Position numbers and translations under genes: made by a program. DNA of 64,000 bases from assembly GCA_019634595.1 (NCBI GenBank), contig JAHCBC010000002.1, positions 992,001-1,056,000 on the forward strand. The letters are read 5' to 3'. Source of the DNA: Akkermansiaceae bacterium (lineage in GTDB: Bacteria > Verrucomicrobiota > Verrucomicrobiia > Verrucomicrobiales > Akkermansiaceae). This document shows positions 35,309 through 44,165 of this stretch, piece by piece (position 1 is the first letter of the stretch; each line of letters starts with the position of its first letter). Under the pieces are notes generated by a model. That model was not told the DNA's origin. It made no database searches and was given only the letters and a program-made list of their open reading frames with translations.

Positions 35309-35629
35309 TTACTTCTGCTCGCGGGTCTTGTCCGCTTCGTTCTCGATCGCGTCGGCGGCCTTTTCGGCATTGTCCCGTGCCGCATCGGCGGCCTTCTCGG
35401 CGTTTTCTGCTGCTGCAGGGTCGGTTTTCTTGAGGGCGTCGGCGGTATCCTCCGCGGCATCGGCGGCTTTCTCGGCATCCTTGCGGACCGCATCCGCTTG
35501 GTTTTCAAGGGCATCCGCTTTGTTCTCAAGGGCGTCCTCGCGCAGGTTTTCCTGTTTGGAATCACAAGAGGTGAAGAGGAAGGCCGCTGCGCTCGCTCCA
35601 AGGATCTGGGTGATGATGGTGGTTTTCAT
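35309..35629 (-). CDS. Small Ala-rich coiled-coil lipoprotein
   Basis: A 106-residue predicted lipoprotein. The signal peptide MKTTIITQILGASAAAFLFTSC ends in a lipobox with Cys22. The rest is almost entirely charged heptad sequence (DALENKADALENQADAV, then KAADAAEDTADALKK and KAADAARDNAEKAADAIEN), a helical coiled coil resembling a murein-lipoprotein-like spacer. It has its own terminator and a 108-bp gap to the dehydrogenase upstream on the other strand, so it is a single-gene unit. An envelope role is inferred. Confidence 0.75.
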   Translation of the reverse strand: MKTTIITQILGASAAAFLFTSCDSKQENLREDALENKADALENQADAVRKDAEKAADAAEDTADALKKTDPAAAENAEKAADAARDNAEKAADAIENEADKTREQK

Positions 35630-35827
35630 GGTGGTATAGTCGGTTGGTTGCCGGTAGGCCGGTTTGAGAAAACTAATTGCAGGGAGCGTGCCGCACCTGT
35701 TTTCAAAGACTTACGATAAATAAAGGAGGGATTTCCCGTGCGCGATGCCTCCGGATTCATGCTTTATGCAAGCCAGCGGGTAATGGTCCGGGATTGTCAT
35801 TCCGCCCGGTCTGTGATCTCTGGTGGC

Positions 35828-36838
35828 ATGTCTTGGAAAACTCCGTTCATGTGGTTGCTGGTATCGGGCGGGATGGCCACCGCCCAAGTGGTTCTCATGC
35901 CCGAGGGGATGAAAAAGGATGTGGACGCCCTGCTGGCTGACTATCCCGCATTGCGGCCCGCGTACTACGGGAAAGGAAAGGATGCGCTTTCCCAGGCGCA
36001 GGATGCGGAGGGGTTCATCGGTTCCCCGGACGCGGAATTCATGCGCACGGCGACGAAGCTGCGCTGGGTGCACATTTTCAGTGCGGGCATCGACAAGCAG
36101 CGTGAACTCCCGCGTTTCCAGGACGCTGGCATGACGGTGACGAGCCTCAAGATCCAGCAGGGGCCGGAGATCGCGGATCATGCCTTCGCCCTGCTGCTCG
36201 GCCTGAGCCGGAACATGGCGGCGTATTACACGGCGCAGGAGCAGGGGGAGTGGATCAAGTCCTCACGCGAGGGGCTGCCGCTCATCGAGCTGCGTGGCAA
36301 AACGATGCTGATCATCGGCTACGGCGGCATCGGCACCCAGGTGGGCGAGCGTGCGCGGGCCTTCGGCATGAAGGTGCTGGCGGTGGATGACAAGGACATC
36401 CCGATGACGGTCACGGTGGACCGGTTCGGCAAGCCGGATGAGCTGGATGCCATGCTGCCGGAGGCGGATGTGATCGTCAGTTGCGTCCCCCACACTCCGG
36501 AAACAGACGGGATGCTGGGCAAGGATCAGTTCAAGAAGATGAAGAAGGGCGCCTATTTCATCAATGTCTCCCGCGGCAGGATCGCGGACACCGCCGCCAT
36601 GGTGGAGGCATTGCAAAGCGGCCATCTCGCCGGGGCGGGGCTGGATGTAGTGGACCCGGAGCCGCTGCCAAAGGAGAGCCCTCTGTGGAAGATGCCGAAC
36701 GTCATCATCACCCCTCACATCGCGGGCGTGTCCGACGCCCGGAGCGCCCGTTCCAATGAGCTGATCTTGGACAACATTGTCCGGTTCTCGAAAGGGGTGC
36801 CGCTCAAGAACCAAGTGGACGCGGTGAAGGGCTACTGA
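35828..36838 (+). CDS. D-2-hydroxyacid dehydrogenase family protein with apparent signal peptide
   Basis: A 336-residue NAD-dependent 2-hydroxyacid dehydrogenase homologue. The ATG at 35828 starts MSWKTPFMWLLVSGGMATAQ, which looks like a signal peptide and is unusual for this normally cytoplasmic family; an internal start at the Met before KKDVDALL would remove it. The Rossmann motif is IIGYGGIGTQVGERARAFGMK. The catalytic Arg, Glu and His positions are represented by NVSRGRIADTAAMV, DVVDPEPLPKESPLW and ITPHIAGVSD. The small membrane-protein gene follows 2 bp after the stop. Confidence 0.85.
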   Translation: MSWKTPFMWLLVSGGMATAQVVLMPEGMKKDVDALLADYPALRPAYYGKGKDALSQAQDAEGFIGSPDAEFMRTATKLRWVHIFSAGIDKQRELPRFQDAGMTVTSLKIQQGPEIADHAFALLLGLSRNMAAYYTAQEQGEWIKSSREGLPLIELRGKTMLIIGYGGIGTQVGERARAFGMKVLAVDDKDIPMTVTVDRFGKPDELDAMLPEADVIVSCVPHTPETDGMLGKDQFKKMKKGAYFINVSRGRIADTAAMVEALQSGHLAGAGLDVVDPEPLPKESPLWKMPNVIITPHIAGVSDARSARSNELILDNIVRFSKGVPLKNQVDAVKGY

Positions 36839-36840
36839 TC

Positions 36841-37257
36841 ATGGAGACTCCGATCCCCAGGCGGAGGCTTCATCGCCGGGTGTTCATCGCCGCTGGCATC
36901 TACAACATCGCGTGGGGTCTTTTCGCCGCGGCGGACCCCCAGTGGTTGTTCCGCTTCGCCGGTATGCCGCCGCTGAACTACCCGCAGATCTACGCCTGTC
37001 TGGGCATGGTCGTCGGCCTGTATGGCATCCTCTATCTGGAGGTCGCGCGGGTGCCGGAGCGGGGCTGGCTGCTCGCCGCAGTAGGGTTGGTGGGGAAAGT
37101 CCTCGGCCCCATCGGGATGGCGGTGCTGGTTTTCCAAGGCACCTGGCCGCTCCGTTCGGCCATCCTGTGCCTGACGAACGATCTCATCTGGTGGATCCCG
37201 TTCGCGCTCTACCTGCGGGATTCCTGGAAGCCGTTCCGGGAATCCTTGGGAAAATAA
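36841..37257 (+). CDS. Small four-helix membrane protein
   Basis: A 138-residue integral membrane protein with about four hydrophobic segments: VFIAAGIYNIAWGLFAAA, IYACLGMVVGLYGILYL, WLLAAVGLVGKVLGPIGMAVLVF and LRSAILCLTNDLIWWIPFALYL. Starts 2 bp after the dehydrogenase stop, so it is probably co-expressed. No active-site residue or known family is recognised. It converges on plsX, with 16 bp between the ends. Confidence 0.7.
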   Translation: METPIPRRRLHRRVFIAAGIYNIAWGLFAAADPQWLFRFAGMPPLNYPQIYACLGMVVGLYGILYLEVARVPERGWLLAAVGLVGKVLGPIGMAVLVFQGTWPLRSAILCLTNDLIWWIPFALYLRDSWKPFRESLGK

Positions 37258-37273
37258 GTTCCGTTGGAGGTGG

Positions 37274-38317
37274 TCAGACTTCGATCGCTGGAGGAGGGGG
37301 GCTGATGACAGGCCCGATGGCGGCCATCGCTTCCTCGATCTTCGCGTTGATGCGGTGCTCTGCGGTTTCCACGCCGACGCGGATGGCGTTCTTCACCGCC
37401 AGCGCGGAGGAGGAACCGTGGGCGATGATGACCACGCCATTCACCCCCAGCAGCGGGCTGCCGCCGTAGGTTTCATAGCTGCTTTTCTCCTTCAGCGCCT
37501 TGAACGCGCCTTGGGCGAGCACGGCTCCGGCGATCCGCAGGGGGTTGCCCTTGATCTCCGCTTTGAGCCATTTCGAGACGGCCTTGGCGGTGGCTTCCAC
37601 GCTTTTGAGCACCACATTGCCGACGAAGCCGTCGCAGAGAACGACGTCGAGCTGGGTTTCGAAAAGATCATGTCCCTCGACATTGCCGATGAAATCGATG
37701 CCCGGGGTGGCCTTGAGGAGCTTGAAGGTTTCCTTCGTGAAGGCGGTGCCTTTCTCGTCTTCCTCGCCGTTCGACATGAGGCCGATCTTCGGACTCCTCA
37801 CACCCAGCACGTGCTTGCAGAAAGCGGTGCCCATGACGGCGTAGGCGACGAGGTGCTCCGGCTTGGAATCCGGGTTCGCGCCGGCATCCAGGATGTGGCA
37901 GAGGCCGTGCTCGTTCGGGATCGCGGAGGCGATGCCCGCGCGGTCCACGCCTTTCAGGGTGCGGAGCTTCAGCGTGGCGGCGGCGACCGCCCCACCGGTG
38001 TTGCCGGCGGAGACGAAGGCGTCCGCCTTGCCTTCCTTCACCAGATCCATCGCGATGCTGATGGAAGATTGCTTCTTCTTGCGCACGGTCTTCGCGCCCG
38101 GCTCGGACATGCCGATGACCTCGGGGGCGTGGACGATGCTGACGCGCCTGTCGTTCAGGTTGAGTCCGTGTTTCTCGCACTCCGCCTTCAGGATGGCTTC
38201 ATCTCCGACGAGGTAGAGGTGGGTGAGTTTCGGGTAGGCGGCGAGGGCGTCCTTTGCCCCTCCGATGTTCACGGCGGGGGCGCGGTCACCGCCCATGGCG
38301 TCGAGTGCGACTTTCAT
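37274..38317 (-). CDS. plsX: Phosphate acyltransferase PlsX
   Basis: PlsX makes acyl-phosphate from acyl-ACP for phospholipid synthesis. The 347-residue protein opens with MKVALDAMGGDRAP, the family hallmark, followed by SISIAMDLVKEGKADAFVSAGNTGGAVAAATLKLRTLKGVDR, GANPDSKPEHLVAYAVMG, NGEEDEKGTAF, and FVGNVVLKSVE. It ends near GVNGVVIIAHGSSSALAVKNAI. It is the last gene of the yceD-rpmF-plsX operon, a widespread arrangement linking ribosome and lipid synthesis. Confidence 0.96.
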   Translation of the reverse strand: MKVALDAMGGDRAPAVNIGGAKDALAAYPKLTHLYLVGDEAILKAECEKHGLNLNDRRVSIVHAPEVIGMSEPGAKTVRKKKQSSISIAMDLVKEGKADAFVSAGNTGGAVAAATLKLRTLKGVDRAGIASAIPNEHGLCHILDAGANPDSKPEHLVAYAVMGTAFCKHVLGVRSPKIGLMSNGEEDEKGTAFTKETFKLLKATPGIDFIGNVEGHDLFETQLDVVLCDGFVGNVVLKSVEATAKAVSKWLKAEIKGNPLRIAGAVLAQGAFKALKEKSSYETYGGSPLLGVNGVVIIAHGSSSALAVKNAIRVGVETAEHRINAKIEEAMAAIGPVISPPPPAIEV

Positions 38318-38420
38318 ACAGATTCAGAAATGGGCCGGGGGCCGGAAGGAGCATACGAAAAATCACCGCGCAGGGAAGCTTCCCGGCGCGGCAATTTGAA
38401 AATAAATCTGTTGCCAGATT

Positions 38421-38603
38421 TCAGAGTGCCTCCACTTCGACCACCTGACGACCGCGGTAGTTACCGCAGGACGGGCAGGCGATGTGCGAAGGAACGCGGC
38501 TGCCACAGTCCGGGCAGCTCTTGAAGATTGGTGCCTTCCAGCGTTTCGCGCCTTGGCGCATTTTCTGACGGCTTTTGGATTGGCGGCGCTTTGGTACGGC
38601 CAT
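38421..38603 (-). CDS. rpmF: 50S ribosomal protein L32
   Basis: A 60-residue ribosomal protein. It starts MAVPKRRQSKSRQKMRQG, the usual L32 start, and has four cysteines in two pairs (CPDCGS and CPSCGN) for zinc. It lies between yceD and plsX, as is normal. The gap to plsX is 103 bp. Identity is certain. Confidence 0.97.
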   Translation of the reverse strand: MAVPKRRQSKSRQKMRQGAKRWKAPIFKSCPDCGSRVPSHIACPSCGNYRGRQVVEVEAL

Positions 38604-38615
38604 GGTCGTGTTCTG

Positions 38616-39116
38616 TTAAGGTTGGTCCTTTAGGTCGAGGGAATCGAGAGCTGACCAGCGGTCATCACTCCCGGCGCGGGGCGGAGTGGGTAGACCATCT
38701 TCCCCCGGCTTGTCCACTGATAAATATCGGGAATCGATTTCGCACGGTTCCGGAACGTCCGCTTCATCGATCCGGGGATCGGCCGGAAAGTTGATCAGGA
38801 TCTCCTCCCGCAGGGCTTCCGTGGCGTCGATTTCCCCTTGATTACCAATCTCCAGCGAGATTGCCGCGCCTTCCAGGCTGATGGTCTTGATGAAGCGCTT
38901 GAGGGTCACCACACAGGTGAATTCAAAAGGTGCGGAAATCGTTCCGGTGAGCAGCAGCTCCGAGCCGAAACGGTGGGCCCACAGGTCATAAACCAATGGC
39001 CCGGTGGCGGTGGCATCGTCCTCCGGCAGGTCAAAAACGGTTTCCGGCAGCTCTCCGGAGTAGGCTTTTCCCTCTTCCGGCAAGCTACCAAGTTCGATCA
39101 GCAATCGCTTGTTCAT
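38616..39116 (-). CDS. YceD/DUF177 family protein
   Basis: A 166-residue DUF177 protein, the usual partner upstream of rpmF; family members have been implicated in 23S rRNA accumulation in plants and bacteria. It has the typical central segment GTISAPFEFTCVVTLKRFIKTISLEGA and an acidic C-terminal half ending in DRWSALDSLDLKDQP. The ATG at 39116 is selected as the first Met adjacent to the conserved N terminus (MNKRLLIELGSLPEEG); the open frame runs to 39194. It is the first gene of the leftward operon, 12 bp before rpmF. Confidence 0.87.
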   Translation of the reverse strand: MNKRLLIELGSLPEEGKAYSGELPETVFDLPEDDATATGPLVYDLWAHRFGSELLLTGTISAPFEFTCVVTLKRFIKTISLEGAAISLEIGNQGEIDATEALREEILINFPADPRIDEADVPEPCEIDSRYLSVDKPGEDGLPTPPRAGSDDRWSALDSLDLKDQP

Positions 39117-39448
39117 GGCGCTATCGTAACCCGGCTTCTTTCCCCGCCAAGTCAAACTCCCGCCCCATTCCCGGACAGTCCGTCCTCCGGTCACCCGCCC
39201 CGGTGGAGGATCCGTCCCTCGGACTCAAAATTTTTGAAGCTAAATATCAGGCTTTTGTCAGGGAAACCGGCCCCCGACCGACGGGTGGAGGAGAGGGAAG
39301 GGGAAACTTTTTCAAAAATTCGGCAGGTCCGGTTGGTGCGCGCCGGATCGAAAAATTTTCCACCCACTAGACCCGCCCTCCGCCCCCCCGGTGAGGCCCG
39401 ATCCTCCTACAACCATCGACGGATTGGCAATGTGCATGCATTACGGAA

Positions 39449-39464
39449 CCACCATATGTAGTAT
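39449..39464 (+). promoter_or_regulatory. Possible NrdR-box-like site
   Basis: CCACCATATGTAGTAT matches the NrdR box consensus (acaCwAtATaTwGtgt) at about 12 of 16 positions and lies 174 bp upstream of the nrdB ATG. Only one box is seen, whereas NrdR usually binds two; the call is tentative. Confidence 0.3.
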
Positions 39465-39546
39465 TGTGAATAATTTGTTAATACCACATGAGCAAACCTG
39501 ACCCCGAATCGCATTGACCCGGCACCGTGACTGCTATCAGTATCTC

Positions 39547-39593
39547 CCCCCGGCGCGCCGAACCTTGATCTGAAGATTCAGACGCGCCGGAGG
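39547..39593 (+). promoter_or_regulatory. Structured leader upstream of nrdB
   Basis: CCGGCGCG (near 39550) pairs perfectly with CGCGCCGG (near 39583), and an inner hairpin TCTGAA-ga-TTCAGA (about 39569-39582) sits in the loop. If transcription starts near 39545, the stem is in the 5' leader of nrdBA, 45 bp before the start codon. No known riboswitch core was recognised. Confidence 0.4.
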
Positions 39594-39637
39594 GATCTTC
39601 CCTACTAGCACCATCACCCGATTTTCATCCACGTCAA

Positions 39638-40726
<1,089 letters not shown>

Positions 40727-40824
40727 CCCGTGGCTGTGGCGTCCCGCCGCAGGCCGTTTGAGGGGCGTCCCGCCCCGTTCTTAGACTCTCCGCCATCCCA
40801 TTCACCCGTCCTAAAAAATTCGCC

Positions 40825-43800
40825 ATGTACCGCTCCCTTAACCTCAACGAAGACCTGGCCCTCAAACAGGTCGTCACCGACCGCTTCTCCCTCGAAGACC
40901 GTGGCTTCGCCTGGCGCGAAGTCCTCCCTTCGGAAAAGCGCAGCCCCATCCCGGACATCACCATCACCCGCGGCACCACCGACACCCACTTCTCCTTGGA
41001 AGACGTCGCGGACGCCATCGGTGACTCCCTCACCGACCTCCTCATTTCCCGCAGTGAGGACGAGAAATCCATCTTCTCCGACGTCAACCGCAAGTTCGTC
41101 TCCGACGTCGCCCACTCCGTCGCCTCCTTCCTCACCAAGTCCCTGGACGACGGCGGCCGCCTCCGCCTTTCGGAGTCCGACCTTTACCTCCTCATCGAAA
41201 AGGCCCTCCTCGAGAACGAGGCCTACGACGTGGCGAAGTCCCTCGCCTTCCGCCGCTCCTTGGAGAAAACCGGCTCCGTCGATGTCAACGCCAACCCCCA
41301 CGCCCTCCCCGTCCGCCTGATCCGCCGCAGCGGCAACGTCGTCCCGTGGTCGGAGACCAAGATCGAGATCGCCGTGCGGAAGGCCTTCCTCACCATCAAG
41401 GAAAACCCGGAGCCCGCCGTCGAGGTCGCGAAGGCCGTCACCGACCGCGTCCGCTGCGGTGACTCCTCCTTCGTCCACATCGAGGACGTCCAGGACATGG
41501 TCCAGGAGGAACTCATGCGCCAGGGCCACTTCAAGGCCGCCACCCACTACGTCCGCTACCGCGACGAGCGCGCCCGCCTGCGCCGTGAGGAAGAGGAAAA
41601 CACCGACGACGCCAACCAGGAGTTCATGATCACCGTCACCACGGATGACGGCCAGTCCTCCTTCTGGGACGGCAGTGAGCTGCGCAAACGCATCGCCTAC
41701 GCCTCCATCGGCCTCGACATCGACATGCCGGAAACCGAGATCGAGCGCGAGCTCCGCCGCTCCGTCGGCAGTGAGATCTCCGAAAAGGACCTCAAGAACA
41801 CCATCATCCTCAACGCCAAGGCCCTCATCGAGAAAGACGCCGACTTCGACAAGTTCGCCGGCCGCATCCTCCTCTCCTACATCTATGAGGAAGTCCTCGA
41901 CTGGAGCATCCAACGCGACGGCATCGACAAGCTCAAGGCCGCGCACAAGGCCGCCTTCAAGAGCTACCTGAAACACGGCGTCGCCATCAAGCGCCTGCAC
42001 CCGGAGATCCTCGACGCCTACAACCTCGACAAGCTCGCCGAGGCCTTCGACCCCACCGCCGACCTCGACTTCGACTACCTCGGCATCCAGACCATGTATG
42101 ACCGCTACCTCATCGTGGACAAGACCGGGGCAAAGCAGCGCCGCATCGAGACCCCGCAGTTCTTCTGGATGCGCGTCGCCATGGGCCTCTTCAAGAAAGA
42201 GGAAACCGCCCGGGAGGACTGGGCCATCCGCCTTTACAACCTGTACAAAGGCCGCCGCTTCTGCTCCTCCACGCCCACCCTCTTCAACTCCGGCACCCTC
42301 CACAGCCAGCTCTCCTCCTGCTACCTCTACAAGGTGGACGACTCCATCGAGTCCATCATGCAGCGCGGCATCGCGGAAAACGCCTACCTTTCCAAGTGGG
42401 CCGGCGGCCTCGGTGGATCATGGACCGCCGTCCGCGGCACCGGCGGCTACATCCAGGGCACCAATGGCGAGTCCCAGGGCATCATCCCGTTCCTGAAGCT
42501 CCACAACGACCAGCTCGTCGCCGTCAACCAGGGCGGGAAACGCCGCGGCTCCGGCTGCGCCTACCTGGAGACCTGGCACAACGACATCGAGGACTTCCTC
42601 GAGCTGCGGAAAAACACCGGTGACGAGCGCCGCCGCTGCCATGACATGAACACCGCCAACTGGATCCCCGACCTCTTCATGAAGCGCATGGAGGACCGGG
42701 AACAGTGGACCCTCTTCCGCTCGAACGAGGTCCCGGACCTCCACAATCTCTACGGCCAGGCCTTTGAGCGCCGCTACACGGAGTACGAACAGATGGCCGC
42801 CGATGGCAAGATCTGGGGCCGCCAGTTCCCCGCCCTGGAACTCTGGAAGAGCATGCTCAAGATGCTGTTCGAGACCGGCCACCCATGGATCACCTTCAAG
42901 GATCCCTGCAACGTCCGCTCCCCGCAGGACCACGTTGGCGTCATCCACTCGTCCAACCTCTGCACGGAGATCACGCTGAACACCTCGGATGAGGAAACCG
43001 CCGTCTGCAACCTCGGCTCCGTCATCCTGGACACCCACATCACCCGGGACGGCGCCCTGGACCATGAGATGCTGAAGGAGACCATCACCGTCGCCATCCG
43101 CGCCCTGGACAACGTCATCGACATCAACTTCTACCCCACCACCGCCGCCGCCACCGCCAACAGCCGCCACCGTCCCATCGGAATGGGCGTCATGGGCCTC
43201 CAGAACGCCCTCTACAAGCGGAACCTCGCCTTCGCCTCGGACGCCGCCGTCGAGTTCAATGACGAGTTCATGGAAGCCATCGCCTACTACGCCTACAGCG
43301 CCTCCAGCGACCTCGCCGCGGAGCGCGGCACCTACTCCACCTATCAGGGGAGCAAGTGGGACCGCGGCCTCATGCCACAGGACACCCTCGACCTCCTCGA
43401 GGACGAGCGCGGTCGGAAGATCGACGTCCCGCGCGGCGGAAAGATGGACTGGTCCGTCGTCCGGGAAAAGATCGCGAAGAACGGCATGCGGAACTCCAAC
43501 GTCCTCGCCATCGCCCCCACCGCGACCATCTCGAACATCACCGGCACCACCCCCTGCATCGAGCCGAACTACAAGAACCTCTACGTGAAGTCCAACCTCT
43601 CCGGCGACTTCATCGTCCTCAACAGCGAGCTGGTGCGCGACCTCAAGAAGGCCAACCTCTGGAACCAGGAGATGCTCGACCAGCTCAAGTACTTCGACGG
43701 TGAGCTGGACTCCATCGAGGACATCCCGGAGCAGCTCAAGCAGAAGCACAAGACCGTCTTCGGCATCGGCCATGAGTTCATCATCGACGCCGCTGCCCGC

Positions 43801-44106
43801 CGCCAGAAGTGGATCGACCAGTCCCAGTCCGTGAACCTCTTCCTCGCCACCCCGGACATGAAGACCCTGTCACACATGTACCGCCGCGCCTGGGACAAGG
43901 GCCTCAAGACCACCTACTACCTCCGCACCCTCCAGGCGTCGAACATCGAGAAGGCGACCATCGACGTCAAAAAGGAACAACGCGGCGTCATGGCTGGTGC
44001 CACGGCCCCGGCAACGGCTCCGAAGCGGGAGTTCACCGCGGAGGAGAAGAACGCCTGCAGCATTGACGCGATGCTCAACGGCGGGACTTGTGAGGCTTGC
44101 CAGTAA
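40825..44106 (+). CDS. nrdA: Class I ribonucleotide reductase alpha subunit with N-terminal ATP-cone region
   Basis: R1 holds the nucleotide active site and allosteric sites. The 1093-residue chain is long because of N-terminal regulatory domains: a divergent, helical ATP-cone-like segment (about 45-147), a canonical ATP cone (about 163-253, with VRLIRRSGNVVPWSETKIEIAVRKAF) and the R1 N-terminal domain after it. Catalytic motifs include LSSCYLYKVDDS (redox Cys), SNLCTEITLN (Asn, Cys and Glu of the site) and AVCNLGS (partner Cys), plus TATISNITGTTPCIEPNYKNLYVKSNLSG. The C terminus ends CEACQ, the CxxC pair reduced by thioredoxin. The chlamydial class Ic alpha subunit is also enlarged by N-terminal ATP cones. 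Confidence 0.95.
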   Translation: MYRSLNLNEDLALKQVVTDRFSLEDRGFAWREVLPSEKRSPIPDITITRGTTDTHFSLEDVADAIGDSLTDLLISRSEDEKSIFSDVNRKFVSDVAHSVASFLTKSLDDGGRLRLSESDLYLLIEKALLENEAYDVAKSLAFRRSLEKTGSVDVNANPHALPVRLIRRSGNVVPWSETKIEIAVRKAFLTIKENPEPAVEVAKAVTDRVRCGDSSFVHIEDVQDMVQEELMRQGHFKAATHYVRYRDERARLRREEEENTDDANQEFMITVTTDDGQSSFWDGSELRKRIAYASIGLDIDMPETEIERELRRSVGSEISEKDLKNTIILNAKALIEKDADFDKFAGRILLSYIYEEVLDWSIQRDGIDKLKAAHKAAFKSYLKHGVAIKRLHPEILDAYNLDKLAEAFDPTADLDFDYLGIQTMYDRYLIVDKTGAKQRRIETPQFFWMRVAMGLFKKEETAREDWAIRLYNLYKGRRFCSSTPTLFNSGTLHSQLSSCYLYKVDDSIESIMQRGIAENAYLSKWAGGLGGSWTAVRGTGGYIQGTNGESQGIIPFLKLHNDQLVAVNQGGKRRGSGCAYLETWHNDIEDFLELRKNTGDERRRCHDMNTANWIPDLFMKRMEDREQWTLFRSNEVPDLHNLYGQAFERRYTEYEQMAADGKIWGRQFPALELWKSMLKMLFETGHPWITFKDPCNVRSPQDHVGVIHSSNLCTEITLNTSDEETAVCNLGSVILDTHITRDGALDHEMLKETITVAIRALDNVIDINFYPTTAAATANSRHRPIGMGVMGLQNALYKRNLAFASDAAVEFNDEFMEAIAYYAYSASSDLAAERGTYSTYQGSKWDRGLMPQDTLDLLEDERGRKIDVPRGGKMDWSVVREKIAKNGMRNSNVLAIAPTATISNITGTTPCIEPNYKNLYVKSNLSGDFIVLNSELVRDLKKANLWNQEMLDQLKYFDGELDSIEDIPEQLKQKHKTVFGIGHEFIIDAAARRQKWIDQSQSVNLFLATPDMKTLSHMYRRAWDKGLKTTYYLRTLQASNIEKATIDVKKEQRGVMAGATAPATAPKREFTAEEKNACSIDAMLNGGTCEACQ

Positions 44107-44165
44107 CTTCCTTGGTAAAAACGAAGTGTAAAGAACTTTAAATCGCGGACCATCTACCTCCTATC
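44107..44165 (+). promoter_or_regulatory. Gap between nrdA and the SIR2-kinase gene, possible promoter
   Basis: 59 bp where base composition falls sharply. TTGGTA (44112-44117) and ACTTTA (44135-44140) are spaced 17 bp apart and could be a weak promoter. No ribosome-binding site is seen before the ATG at 44166. Confidence 0.25.

Larger units (their letters stand above)
39117..39637. other. Divergent intergenic region upstream of yceD and nrdB
   Basis: 521 bp without a gene. Its right half contains a possible NrdR-like box (39449-39464), a weak promoter-like TTGACC (39514-39519) with TATCAG 15 bp later, and a GC-rich stem at about 39547-39593. Two TTTT-containing, A-rich segments (about 39229-39318 and 39340-39360) are notable but unassigned. 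Confidence 0.6.

Noticed and set aside
39400..39637. Cobalamin riboswitch upstream of the RNR genes
   Set aside because: No B12-box sequence is seen, and the reductase is class I, which does not need cobalamin.
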